This document shows positions 18,133 through 26,801 of a stretch of DNA of 64,000 nucleotides, piece after piece. The DNA is from Bradyrhizobium sp. 1 (GTDB taxonomy: Bacteria > Pseudomonadota > Alphaproteobacteria > Rhizobiales > Xanthobacteraceae). The translations under genes were made by a program, and so were the position numbers. The notes beneath the pieces are model-generated. The model did no database searches. It saw nothing but the letters and a program-made list of their open reading frames with translations, and had not been told where the DNA came from. The first letter of the stretch is position 1; each line of letters starts with the position of its first letter. Where the stretch lies: NCBI RefSeq assembly GCF_023073315.1, contig NZ_JADPJH010000022.1:251702-315701 (forward strand), given 5' to 3'.

Positions 18133-18647
18133 TTCATACCCCGCAACGCGACGACGTTCCCCGGTGCAACGCCGTCCATCTCCTGAACTAGCCTCTCTCG
18201 CGCACGCGACAGTCGGGACATCACGGTCCCGACCGGGATATTAAGCACCGCCGCGGCATCCGCATAGGACAGATCTTCGACTGCAACCAGCAACAACACA
18301 GCCCGCTGCTCTTCCGGCAGTCTCGCAAGCTTGTTCAGGACGTCCTGATAGATCACCCTGTGCTCCTGCGCGGCAGCACTGACGAGCTCACTCTCGCCGG
18401 CATCGTCGATCGGCATATGCCTGCCCCGCGATGTTGCCTGGCGGAATTGCGTGACCGCCAGATTGTGGAGGATGGTGAACAGCCAGGCGCGCACGCTGCC
18501 GTCGCGCCGCTGATGCCAACGGCTGACGGCGCGCTCCAGGCAATCCTGAACCAGATCGTCGGCAGCAGCGCGGTCGCGCACGAGCGCACGCGCATAGCGG
18601 CGGAGCGCGGGGATCAGCGGTTCGACCTGAACCAGCATGTCCTTCAT
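18129..18647 (-). CDS. ECF-family RNA polymerase sigma factor
   Basis: The ATG at 18647, preceded by GGCGGAG, gives 172 residues; a start at 18716 would overlap the preceding gene by 29 bases. Region 2 is seen as YARALVRDRAAADDLVQDCLERAV and region 4 as LSYADAAAVLNIPVGTVMSRLSRARERL with its helix-turn-helix (key stretch SYADAAAVLNIPVGTVM). It should direct transcription of its own operon, led by the DUF305 gene. The C-terminus is short with no extra domain. Confidence 0.92.
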   Translation of the reverse strand: MKDMLVQVEPLIPALRRYARALVRDRAAADDLVQDCLERAVSRWHQRRDGSVRAWLFTILHNLAVTQFRQATSRGRHMPIDDAGESELVSAAAQEHRVIYQDVLNKLARLPEEQRAVLLLVAVEDLSYADAAAVLNIPVGTVMSRLSRARERLVQEMDGVAPGNVVALRGMK

Positions 18648-18687
18648 GAGGCGCTCCGCCTGCCCTTCGCTGACGCCCGATGGCGCG

Positions 18688-20154
18688 TCATTGCGTCTCA
18701 ATCTGGACGGCTTCACCGGGCGTGGCCGCGTCTCCGGATGCGATCACCAGATATCGTTTTCCAGCCGCGGCAGACTGGTCCACGATCTGCCGGATAGGGC
18801 CGGCCGCGTTGACGATAGCAGATCCGGCCGGATTGGTCATGAAGGCTGCCAGCGGCTGTAACGGGCCGCTCCCATCACCCCGTTCCGCCAGCGCCAGCAC
18901 ATATTTCTGCTTGGGCTGAAGTCCCGTCACCGAAGCCTGCAGGATCTGGATCAGGCCCTGATCGAACAGCGAGACGCTGGTCGGCGCCTTGCCGTCCTTT
19001 CCATCCTTTGACGCAAGCGCCAGATGAGCGACCTGGCCGGCTACGCCGAGCGGCTGCAAATTCTGGCGGTCATCCGGATTCGGCACAGCGTTTGGAACAT
19101 AAGCAATCGCCTGCGGCGCCTGGCCGATCGGGACATTCGCCACGACGCTGTTGGTCGCAGTGTCGATCGCCGCAAGTGCATCGGCATTCTCAAGCCCGAC
19201 ATAGATGCGCGTGCCGTCGCCGGACGGCCAGATGCCATGCGGCAGATTGCCGACCGGAATCGTCGTGACCTGCGAGAAATCATCCGTCCGGAACACCTTC
19301 ACTTCATTCAGGCCGCCGATCGTCACATAAGCAAAGGTCCCCTTGGCGGTGTGCGCGAAGTTGACGTGATTTGTGATCGGACCGGTATCGATCGTTTTGA
19401 TCGGGTTGAACGGCGGCTTGGCGTTGAACACCTGGGTCCGGCCGATATCCTTCAACGTAAACCAGACCTGATTCCCGTCCGGTGTCGCCGCGATGTTCGG
19501 ACAGAACGGGCTCTCCTGCTTCACCTTGGCGATAATCTTGTGCTCGGCGACGTCGACGACATCTGTCTCAGGGTTGAACGACGAGCAGATGTAGCCGTAT
19601 TTGCCGTCGGGCGAGAAGATCTGCATCCCCGGCCCGTTCGGAGTGGTAATGCGGGTCTTCTCCGCAAAGCTCTTCGCGTCGATCACGGAGATGTAGTTCT
19701 CGCCGCGAACGGTGACCCAGACCTCCTTACCATCAGGCGTGAAGAACGCCTCGTGCGGCGACCGCCCGACATAGGTCGTGTGCTTGACCGCGTTGGTCGC
19801 GGTGTCGATGAACGTCACCGAATTGGAGCCGATCGACACCACGGCGAGCGTCCTGTGATCAGGCGAGAAGCCCATGCCATGCACGAGAACCTGCCCCTTG
19901 TAGAGCGGGCTGAAATTGCCGGGCTGCGGGTCGCCGAGGCGGATCACGCCAAGCAGCTTGTTGTCGACGGGATCGGTGACCGAGACCGTGTTCGAGAACT
20001 GCTCCGCCGCGTAGACGCGGTCGTGATGGCTGATTGGGATATCGGCAGTGGACAGCGCGCCCGGCGCCTGCCCTGCCCACGCCGCGGAGCCGGTGGCCAG
20101 CATCGTAGCCGCCAGGAAAATGCTCTTCATGATGTTGCTACGCGACGTCGTCAT
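18688..20154 (-). CDS. Periplasmic YVTN-type beta-propeller protein
   Basis: A 488-residue exported protein; the ATG at 20154 has GGAG six bases upstream, although a start at 20130 would also give a signal peptide (KSIFLAATMLATGSAAWAG). Repeated propeller blades are visible as VYAAEQFSNTVSVTDPVDNKLL, VSIGSNSVTFIDTATNAVKHT, VTVRGENYISVIDAKSF and IYVGLENADALAAIDTATNS (each about 43 residues apart). No haem motif is present. The C-terminal 100 residues form a separate domain. It sits between the DUF305 gene and the ECF sigma gene; role unknown, possibly periplasmic sensing or metal handling. Confidence 0.85.
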   Translation of the reverse strand: MTTSRSNIMKSIFLAATMLATGSAAWAGQAPGALSTADIPISHHDRVYAAEQFSNTVSVTDPVDNKLLGVIRLGDPQPGNFSPLYKGQVLVHGMGFSPDHRTLAVVSIGSNSVTFIDTATNAVKHTTYVGRSPHEAFFTPDGKEVWVTVRGENYISVIDAKSFAEKTRITTPNGPGMQIFSPDGKYGYICSSFNPETDVVDVAEHKIIAKVKQESPFCPNIAATPDGNQVWFTLKDIGRTQVFNAKPPFNPIKTIDTGPITNHVNFAHTAKGTFAYVTIGGLNEVKVFRTDDFSQVTTIPVGNLPHGIWPSGDGTRIYVGLENADALAAIDTATNSVVANVPIGQAPQAIAYVPNAVPNPDDRQNLQPLGVAGQVAHLALASKDGKDGKAPTSVSLFDQGLIQILQASVTGLQPKQKYVLALAERGDGSGPLQPLAAFMTNPAGSAIVNAAGPIRQIVDQSAAAGKRYLVIASGDAATPGEAVQIETQ

Positions 20155-20163
20155 CTGCGGCTC

Positions 20164-20715
20164 CTACTTCTTCATTCCGGCGGACATGTCCATCTGCATG
20201 CCCGGATGATGATGGACGTTTACGACAGGAATGGACGGCGGCTGCGTCGGCGCAGGTGTCGTCTCCGTCGCCGGCTCGCCGATCGCGAGCTTCATGGCCG
20301 CGATCTCCTGCATCTGATCGACGATGATTTCCTGGGCGATGCGCCGCAACTGCTCGTTCTTGCCGTAGCGCAATTCGATGACCGCCATATCGATTGCGCC
20401 CTGATGATGCGGATTCATCATTGCGACGAAGTCACGATCGACATCACCGGTCGGCTTGGCCGCCATGCCGTCCATCATCCTGCTCATCGCGGCTTCGTTT
20501 TCTTTCAGGAACGCCCGTTCCTCAGCACTCATCGCCGCCGGCGGACTGGCCGGGTGAGGTTCATGCGCGAGCACGAGTGAAGGGATTGCGAATGCGAAGA
20601 GAATGCGCGCGCCGATGAGCGCCGTGCCAATGCCGGGCCTTATGAGGTGAAGTCTTGGCCATCGGCATCTGCCTACGAGCGCCGCAAAGGCGCGGCGAAA
20701 CTCTGACCGGGGCAT
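20164..20715 (-). CDS. DUF305 exported protein, Met/His-rich
   Basis: A 183-residue protein with an N-terminal hydrophobic export segment (ALIGARILFAFAIPSLVLA) and one DUF305 domain, marked by MSRMMDGM, DRDFVAMMNPHHQGAIDMA and AQEIIVDQMQEI. The C-terminus ends with a metal-ligand-like tail, VNVHHHPGMQMDMSAGMKK. DUF305 proteins such as CopM bind copper or silver in the periplasm. It is the first gene of the ECF-sigma operon, nine bases before the propeller gene, and carries the candidate ECF promoter about 30 bases upstream. Confidence 0.88.
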   Translation of the reverse strand: MPRSEFRRAFAALVGRCRWPRLHLIRPGIGTALIGARILFAFAIPSLVLAHEPHPASPPAAMSAEERAFLKENEAAMSRMMDGMAAKPTGDVDRDFVAMMNPHHQGAIDMAVIELRYGKNEQLRRIAQEIIVDQMQEIAAMKLAIGEPATETTPAPTQPPSIPVVNVHHHPGMQMDMSAGMKK

Positions 20716-20750
20716 CCTGAACTCCCATGCAGGTGGTTACATGGGGGTAT

Positions 20751-20775
20751 GACGCGCGGGCACGCGTTCTATTCC
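20751..20775 (-). promoter_or_regulatory. Candidate ECF sigma promoter of the DUF305 operon
   Basis: On the minus strand GGAAT (20771-20775) and CGTC (20751-20754) are separated by 16 bases, matching the GGAAY-N16/17-CGTY form used by many ECF sigma factors. Predicted transcription would begin near 20744, about 30 bases before the DUF305 start codon. The operon encodes an ECF sigma, so autoregulation fits. The match is by eye only. Confidence 0.55.
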
Positions 20776-20817
20776 GGCCGGTCCATCACATAAAAGTCAG
20801 CAGGCAATCGAGCTAGA

Positions 20818-21603
20818 TTAACCACGTCCGTCCACGGTCGGCCGCCAGACCAACAGCCTGCGCTCCACCAGCGTCACGCCAAAATCGATCAGGATGACGA
20901 AGGCCGACAGCACGAACATGCCGGCGAACACACCGGCGACGTCGAAGATGCCTTCAGCCTGCTGGATGAGATAGCCGAGCCCCGCCGCCGATCCGAGATA
21001 CTCGCCGACGACCGCGCCGACCACGGCGAATCCGACCGAAGTGTGCAGCGAGGAGAACATCCACGACAGCGCCGACGGCCAATAGACGTGCCGCATCAGC
21101 TGCCGCTCGCTCATGCCGAGCATGCGGCCGTTGTCGAGCACGGTGCGGCTGACTTCTTTCACGCCCTGATAGACGTTGAAGAACACGATGAAGAACACCA
21201 GCGTCACGCCGAGCGCGACCTTGGACCAGATACCAAGACCGAGCCACAGCGCGAAGATCGGCGCGAGCACCACGCGCGGCAGCGCGTTGGCCATCTTCAC
21301 GTAGGGGTCGAACACCGCGGCAACCAGCGGCTGGCGCGCGAACCAGAAGCCGATCAGCACACCACCGGCCGATCCGATCACGAAGGCGAGGATCGATTCC
21401 GTCAGCGTGATGCCGAGATGCTTCCAGATCACGCCCGACGAGAACCACTTCACGATCTGGCTGAACACGTCGACTGGATTGGAGAAGAAGAACGGCGGCA
21501 GCAGGATTTTTCCAAACACCGGAACGCTCGCAAAGAACTGCCAAAGCACCAGGCAGACAACGGCGACCAGGACTTGAAGCGCAAGCAGCGTCACGCGCGA
21601 CAT
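20818..21603 (-). CDS. ABC transporter permease, nitrate/sulfonate/taurine type
   Basis: A 261-residue inner-membrane permease with about six hydrophobic segments, beginning LLALQVLVAVVCLVLWQFFA. The BPD_transp_1 coupling loop is recognisable as SRTVLDNGRMLGMSERQLMRHVYWPSALSWM (EAA-like, key residues GMSERQLMRHVYWP). Related to SsuC/TauC/ThiX-type permeases. Its ATG shares one base with the stop of the upstream ATPase gene, so the two are co-translated. Substrate unknown. Confidence 0.9.
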   Translation of the reverse strand: MSRVTLLALQVLVAVVCLVLWQFFASVPVFGKILLPPFFFSNPVDVFSQIVKWFSSGVIWKHLGITLTESILAFVIGSAGGVLIGFWFARQPLVAAVFDPYVKMANALPRVVLAPIFALWLGLGIWSKVALGVTLVFFIVFFNVYQGVKEVSRTVLDNGRMLGMSERQLMRHVYWPSALSWMFSSLHTSVGFAVVGAVVGEYLGSAAGLGYLIQQAEGIFDVAGVFAGMFVLSAFVILIDFGVTLVERRLLVWRPTVDGRG

Positions 21604-22421
21604 CAGACCGCCTCCACTGCTTGCGTGGATTGCGCGTAACCCTTCATGACCTCGTCCTTGAGAACACTCCAGATCTCGCGGTGCAATGCGTGGAACTCCT
21701 TGTCCAGCCGCACCTCAAAAATGTCGCGCGGACGCGGCAGCGTGACGCGCCAGTCGCCGATGATGCGGGAGGACGGCCCGGCCGACATGATCACGACGCG
21801 ATCGGCGAGCGCGATCGCCTCTTCGAGATCGTGGGTCACGAACAGCACCGCCTTGCGGTCGGCGTTCCAGAGGTCGAGCAGCAGATTGCCCATCACCTGG
21901 CGCGTTTGCGCATCGAGCGGTCCGAACGGCTCGTCCATCAGCAGGATTTTTGGATCTCGGATCAACACCTGCGCCAGCGCCACGCGCTTGCGCTGGCCGC
22001 CGGAGAGCATGTGCGGATAGCGGTTGGCGAAGGCGCCCAGGCCCACCGACGTCAGCCATTTTTGCGCCCGCGGCAGCGCCTCGGCGCGCGGCGCGCCCTG
22101 GATCTCGAGCCCGATCGCGACATTGTCGAGCGCGGTCTTCCAGGGGAACAGCGCATCGGCCTGGAACAGGTAACCGGCGTCCCGGTTCAGCCCCGCAAGC
22201 GGCTGGTCGAAAATCTTGACGCTGCCGGCGGCGGGCTTGAGCAGGCCGGCCGCGACATTGAGCAGCGTCGATTTCCCGCAGCCGGTCGGCCCGACAATGG
22301 CGACGAACTCGCCCTGCGCCACCGAAAGATGCGCCTTCTCCACCGCCGTATAGACCCGGCCGTCCCCCAAACGGAACGCAACCTTGGCATCTTCCAGCGC
22401 CACTGCCGTGGGCGTTGTCAT
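21603..22421 (-). CDS. ABC transporter ATP-binding protein, nitrate/sulfonate/taurine type
   Basis: The ATG at 22421 follows GGAGGGAACAC and gives 272 residues; an earlier in-frame start would add 18 unlikely residues. Walker A is GPTGCGKST, the Q-loop FQADALFPW, signature LSGGQRKRVA, Walker B ILLMDEPFGPLDAQ and the switch VTHDLEEA. The FQADALFPWKTALDNV stretch is typical of SsuB/TauB-like ATPases. It forms an operon with the following permease and is divergent from the osmoprotectant-type operon. Confidence 0.92.
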   Translation of the reverse strand: MTTPTAVALEDAKVAFRLGDGRVYTAVEKAHLSVAQGEFVAIVGPTGCGKSTLLNVAAGLLKPAAGSVKIFDQPLAGLNRDAGYLFQADALFPWKTALDNVAIGLEIQGAPRAEALPRAQKWLTSVGLGAFANRYPHMLSGGQRKRVALAQVLIRDPKILLMDEPFGPLDAQTRQVMGNLLLDLWNADRKAVLFVTHDLEEAIALADRVVIMSAGPSSRIIGDWRVTLPRPRDIFEVRLDKEFHALHREIWSVLKDEVMKGYAQSTQAVEAV

Positions 22422-22570
22422 GTGTTCCCTCCGAACCCGGATTGATGCCTTAGCCGCTCGCGCGGCCAAGTTCAATCAAGGCGCCAAGCGTGCTAGGCAT
22501 GGGCCTCGTCACCCCCGCCCTCCATGGGCGGGTCAGCGCAGTGAGCCCCCGCCCGATGCCACCCAGGCCG

Positions 22571-23338
22571 ATGATTGGCTATGCCCACGTCACCAAAAAC
22601 TTCGGCCTGCTCAAGGCCGTGGACAATGTGTCGCTCGACGTCGCCGAGGGCGAGTTTGTGGCGATCGTCGGCGGCTCGGGCTCGGGCAAGACCACGCTGC
22701 TGCGGCTCGCCAACCGGCTGATCGAGGCCGATGGCGGCAGCATCACGGTCGAAGGCGGGAACGTACGAAGCGTCGACCCGGTCGCGCTGCGACGCCGGAT
22801 CGGCTACGTCTTCCAGAGCGGCGGGTTGTTTCCGCATCTGAGCGTCGCCGACAATATCGGGATCACGCCAAAACTGCTGGGCGAGCCTGCGGCGGCAATT
22901 TCCGCACGCGTCGACGAATTGCTGGAGCTTGTGCAGCTCGACCGGGCCGCCCATCACGACCGGTTGCCGGAAGCGCTCTCGGGCGGCCAGCGCCAGCGCG
23001 TCGGCGTGGCGCGGGCGCTCGCGGCAAAACCCCGCATCGTGCTGATGGACGAGCCCTTTGGCGCGCTCGATCCGCTCACCCGCGATGCGCTCGGCGATGA
23101 TTATCGTTCACTGCACCGAAGCCTGGGTCTGACCACGGTCATGATCACGCATGACATGACGGAGGCGATTTTGCTCGCCGACCGCATTGCGGTGATGCGC
23201 AGTGGAAAGCTGCTGGCGCAGGGCACGCCGGCGGAGCTCTCGAAAAGCAGCGACAGCTACGTGCTCGAACTGCTGCGCACACCGCGGCGCCAGGTCGAAC
23301 GGCTGAACGCGCTGCTGCCGCAGAGCGGTGCGGCATGA
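22571..23338 (+). CDS. Osmoprotectant (glycine betaine/choline) ABC transporter ATP-binding protein
   Basis: From the ATG at 22571 the protein has 255 residues; an ATG at 22556 is an alternative and neither has a strong ribosome-binding site. Walker A is GGSGSGKTT, Q-loop FQSGGLFPH, signature ALSGGQRQRVGVARAL, Walker B IVLMDEPFGALDPLT and switch ITHDMTEA. This pattern, and the permease fused to a binding protein that follows, match OpuC/OsmV-type importers. No C-terminal CBS pair is present, unlike OpuCA of Bacillus. The stop overlaps the next start (ATGA). Confidence 0.9.
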   Translation: MIGYAHVTKNFGLLKAVDNVSLDVAEGEFVAIVGGSGSGKTTLLRLANRLIEADGGSITVEGGNVRSVDPVALRRRIGYVFQSGGLFPHLSVADNIGITPKLLGEPAAAISARVDELLELVQLDRAAHHDRLPEALSGGQRQRVGVARALAAKPRIVLMDEPFGALDPLTRDALGDDYRSLHRSLGLTTVMITHDMTEAILLADRIAVMRSGKLLAQGTPAELSKSSDSYVLELLRTPRRQVERLNALLPQSGAA

Positions 23339-24894
23339 GCCTCTTCACGGATCCGCGCTGGGGCGAGGCGCTGTCGCATTTGCCCGACTATCTCGGCAAC
23401 CATGTGCGGGTGAGCCTCGCAGCGCTCGCGCTTGGTCTCGCCATCAGCCTGCCGCTCGCGATCCTGACACGCAACCGTCCGGCCCCGCGCGCCGTCCTGC
23501 TCGCGCTTGCGAGTATCGTGCAGACCGTGCCGGGGCTGGCGTTGCTCGCACTGTTCTATCCGCTGCTGCTCGCGGCCGCCTCGGTCACCCTCGCTTGGTT
23601 CGGCGTTTCCTTCTCCGCCTTCGGTTTCCTGCCGGCGATGCTGGCGCTGGCGCTCTATTCGATGCTGCCGGTGCTGCGCAACGGCATCACCGGGCTCAAC
23701 GGCATCGACCCCGCGCTGATCGAGGCCGCCAAGGGCGTCGGCATGACCGCGCGGCAGTCGCTCGTGATGGTCGAGCTGCCGCTGGCGCTGCCGGTGATGA
23801 TGGCGGGCATTCGCACTGCCGCGGTGTGGGTGATCGGCACCGCGACGCTGTCGACCCCGATCGGGCAGACCAGCCTCGGCAACTACATCTTTGCCGGGCT
23901 TCAGACCCAGAACTGGGTGTTCGTGCTGTTCGGCTGCTTTGCCTCGGCGCTGCTGGCCCTCGCCGTCGATCAGTTGCTCGGCCTGATCGAGAGCGGCCTG
24001 CGTCTGCGCAGCCGCACGCGCACCGGGCTCGGCGCGATCGGCATCGCGGCGCTGGTCGGGGCAACCCTGGTGCCGACGATGGGGCGTTCGTCGCAGAGCT
24101 ACGTGGTCGGCGCCAAGACGTTTACCGAACAATATGTGCTGTCGGCCCTGCTCAGGGATCGCCTCCAGGCGGCAGGCCTGCCAGCCACCGCGCGCTCGGG
24201 CCTCGGCTCCAGCGTGATCTTCGAGGCGCTGAAGGCCGGCGACGTCGATCTCTATGTCGATTATTCCGGCACGCTCTGGGCCAATCAGCTGCATCGCACC
24301 GACATCAAGCCGCGCGCCGAGCTGCTCGCGGATTTGAAGACGGCGCTCGCCAAGGACAACATCACAATGCTCGGCGAGCTCGGCTTCGAAAACGCCTATG
24401 CGCTGGTGATGCCGAGGAAGCGCGCCGAGGCGCTCGGCATCCGCACCATCGCCGATCTCGCCGCACACACGTCAACGATGTCGATCGCCGGCGACTACGA
24501 GTTCTTCTCGCGCCCCGAATGGGCGGCGCTGCAAAAGGCTTACGGCCTGTCATTCCGCGCCCAGCGCCAGATGCAGCCGGACTTCATGTATGCGGCGGTC
24601 GCCAGCGGCGAGGTCGACGTCATCGCCGGCTACACCAGCGACGGCCTGATCGCGAAATACGACCTCGTGACGCTCGACGATCCCAGGCACGCGATCCCGC
24701 CCTATGATGCGATCCTGCTGCTGGCACCCAAGCGCGCGGGCGATGAGAAATTGCAGGCCGCGCTCAAGCCGCTGCTCGGCAAGATCGACATCGCCACCAT
24801 GCGGGAGGCCAATTTGCGCGCTGCGGGCAACGATGCGAATTCATCGCCGGATGCGGTGGCGAAATGGCTGTGGGAGAAGGTGGGTCAGCGGTAG
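23335..24894 (+). CDS. Osmoprotectant ABC transporter, fused permease and substrate-binding domains
   Basis: A 519-residue fusion. Residues about 15-220 are a BPD_transp_1 permease with six helices and the coupling loop GLNGIDPALIEAAKGVGMTARQSL; after one more hydrophobic segment (residues 222-240) an OpuAC-type receptor domain follows, VGAKTFTEQYVLSALL, DLYVDYSGTLW and VIAGYTSDGLI. The receptor would face the periplasm while tethered to the permease, as in OpuA- and OpuB-like fusions. With the preceding ATPase this makes a complete two-gene importer for glycine betaine, choline or similar. Confidence 0.92.
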   Translation: MSLFTDPRWGEALSHLPDYLGNHVRVSLAALALGLAISLPLAILTRNRPAPRAVLLALASIVQTVPGLALLALFYPLLLAAASVTLAWFGVSFSAFGFLPAMLALALYSMLPVLRNGITGLNGIDPALIEAAKGVGMTARQSLVMVELPLALPVMMAGIRTAAVWVIGTATLSTPIGQTSLGNYIFAGLQTQNWVFVLFGCFASALLALAVDQLLGLIESGLRLRSRTRTGLGAIGIAALVGATLVPTMGRSSQSYVVGAKTFTEQYVLSALLRDRLQAAGLPATARSGLGSSVIFEALKAGDVDLYVDYSGTLWANQLHRTDIKPRAELLADLKTALAKDNITMLGELGFENAYALVMPRKRAEALGIRTIADLAAHTSTMSIAGDYEFFSRPEWAALQKAYGLSFRAQRQMQPDFMYAAVASGEVDVIAGYTSDGLIAKYDLVTLDDPRHAIPPYDAILLLAPKRAGDEKLQAALKPLLGKIDIATMREANLRAAGNDANSSPDAVAKWLWEKVGQR

Positions 24895-24899
24895 GCCGA

Positions 24900-26612
24900 C
24901 TACAGCCCCCTGATCATCCCGGCATTGATCAGCAGCCGGTTCAGCCGCCGCGCTTCGGCGCCGTCCTTGCAGCCGTAGAAAATGCCCTTGCAGCGGAGCA
25001 TGATCTCCTTCTGCTCGGCAAAGGACGGATCGAGCGGAATGCCGGCGGCTTCCTGGATCACCAGCGGCAGATACGGACCATCGACAGTGTCCATCACGGC
25101 CTCGCTCTTCACCGGCTCAAAATTGACGGCGTCGATCGCGTAATAGGTCCCGTAGAGACGCGGATCGTAAGCGTCGAGCTTCTTGCCGATCGCGCCCTCG
25201 TCGAGCCCGGGCTCGAGGATAGCAGGCGCGAATTCAGGCTGATGATCGCCATAGCGCACGATCAAGAAGGGCTCGCCCGGAAAACTCTTCTTCAGGCCGG
25301 CAACGAACGCCTTGTATTGCTCGGCGCTCATCGCCTGCCGGCGCAGATATTCGTCGATGGACGCCACATTGCCCGGCGCGCGCCAGTTCGGCATCAGGTC
25401 CGGGCGGAAGCGCGTCTCCCAGGGGAAATGATTGGCGCCGAGATAGATGAAGGTGAACAGCGGCTTGTTCGGCGGCTGTTGCCCCATCAACTGGAGCGCC
25501 TTGTCGTAGAAGAAAGAGTCCGGCTCGACATCCTTGGCGCCGAGATCCTTGGAGTCGAGGAAGCGTTCGACGCCGGTCGTCAGCTGGAAGCTGCGCGCGG
25601 CCATGAAGCCGCCATAGGCGGGATAGAGTGACATGGTGTCATAGCCGCAGCGGCGCAGCGCCAGCGGCAGCCCGCGCTCGACACGGCCTGTTGCGATCCG
25701 CGTCACGAAATAGGCAAAGCGGCCGAACGAACGCGAGGAGAGGCCCGCGAGCACGTTGTATTCGGTGAACCAGCTCGGCCCGCCATTGCTCTCGGCGAGG
25801 AACGTGCGCTGCTTGCCGTCCCAGGACTTGAAATGGCTGCCATAGCCCTGGGGCACCTTGATGCCCTGTGCGGCGCGGATGTCAAAACTCGATTCATCAT
25901 GGATCATGATGATGTTCGGGCGGCGGCCCGCGGGATGGCAGGCATCGACCAGCGGCATGTTGAGCCGCTCGTTGGTCGCGGCGGCCGATTCCATGAAGCC
26001 GTATTGCGCGAAGTCGGAGACCGAGCTGACGCCGGAGCGGAAAAACTTCGAGAGATAGCCGTCGTCGTAATAGCCGCGCCAGGCCTCATCGGGATGATAG
26101 AGCGAATATCCGACGAGTGCGGCGACACAGGCGAGCATGGAGGCAAGCGCCGGCAAGCGGCGGATGCGGAACGGATCGAGCCACCACAGCGCATACATCA
26201 GCGGCAGCGTGACGAGGCCGGTGCCAATCACCGACCAGCGCAAATTCGGGAAGATCGTGAACAGGAACGCGACGGTGTCGCGGTCGATCATCATCAGGTC
26301 GATGAAGTTGACCGTCATCTGCACCACGTCGTGCTTGAGCCGCGACAGCAGCACCAGCACCACAACCATGGTCAGCGACAGCGCACCCGACAATGCCGGC
26401 CGCCGCAGCAGCATGATCCAGAAGAAGTTGAGGATGCCCCAGGCGAAAACGAAGGACAGCCGCGAGCCGAAATCGGTCTCGGTCTGGTACATCAGCGCGA
26501 GCGCCGCCAGATGCGGTGCGGCAACCGCGAGCAGCCGCCAGACGCCGAGCGCGGCGACGCTCGCGAGCACGGCGGTGGTGGCAGAAGGACCTGGATTAGG
26601 CGCGGACGCCAT
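24900..26612 (-). CDS. Membrane-anchored sulfatase-fold enzyme (phosphoglycerol/phosphoethanolamine transferase-like)
   Basis: The ATG at 26612 gives 570 residues (a start 20 codons upstream is possible). Five hydrophobic segments occupy the first 180 residues; the remaining part is an extracytoplasmic alkaline-phosphatase-superfamily domain opening with NIIMIHDESSFDIR, where Asp/Glu and the Ser in ESS sit at the usual metal-nucleophile position (a Thr is more common), with later GANHFPWETRF and VRYGDHQPEF providing metal ligands. It resembles LTA-synthase-like and OpgB/EptA-type enzymes that decorate periplasmic glucans or lipids. The C-terminus has two Cys (RCKGIFYGC) that could form a disulfide. 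Confidence 0.8.
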   Translation of the reverse strand: MASAPNPGPSATTAVLASVAALGVWRLLAVAAPHLAALALMYQTETDFGSRLSFVFAWGILNFFWIMLLRRPALSGALSLTMVVVLVLLSRLKHDVVQMTVNFIDLMMIDRDTVAFLFTIFPNLRWSVIGTGLVTLPLMYALWWLDPFRIRRLPALASMLACVAALVGYSLYHPDEAWRGYYDDGYLSKFFRSGVSSVSDFAQYGFMESAAATNERLNMPLVDACHPAGRRPNIIMIHDESSFDIRAAQGIKVPQGYGSHFKSWDGKQRTFLAESNGGPSWFTEYNVLAGLSSRSFGRFAYFVTRIATGRVERGLPLALRRCGYDTMSLYPAYGGFMAARSFQLTTGVERFLDSKDLGAKDVEPDSFFYDKALQLMGQQPPNKPLFTFIYLGANHFPWETRFRPDLMPNWRAPGNVASIDEYLRRQAMSAEQYKAFVAGLKKSFPGEPFLIVRYGDHQPEFAPAILEPGLDEGAIGKKLDAYDPRLYGTYYAIDAVNFEPVKSEAVMDTVDGPYLPLVIQEAAGIPLDPSFAEQKEIMLRCKGIFYGCKDGAEARRLNRLLINAGMIRGL

Positions 26613-26801
26613 TGACGACACGCAACTTCTGGTCCGGCGCGGGGTGCCAGCCGTCTGGCCCACCAGCGGCATCCGGCGCAGCCGGATGCCTGCACCATGT
26701 CATAAAACTGTAATTGAACGGTCACGGACAAGCAACGCAGGCCGCGTTCCGACCTTCGCTTATTGTTAGTGATGGGCGAATGGGCCGCACGGCCGGCGAC
26801 A

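Noticed and set aside
20394..20618. Plus-strand open frame opposite the DUF305 gene
   Set aside because: Antisense shadow; the DUF305 motif NPHHQGAIDMA on the minus strand fixes the coding strand.
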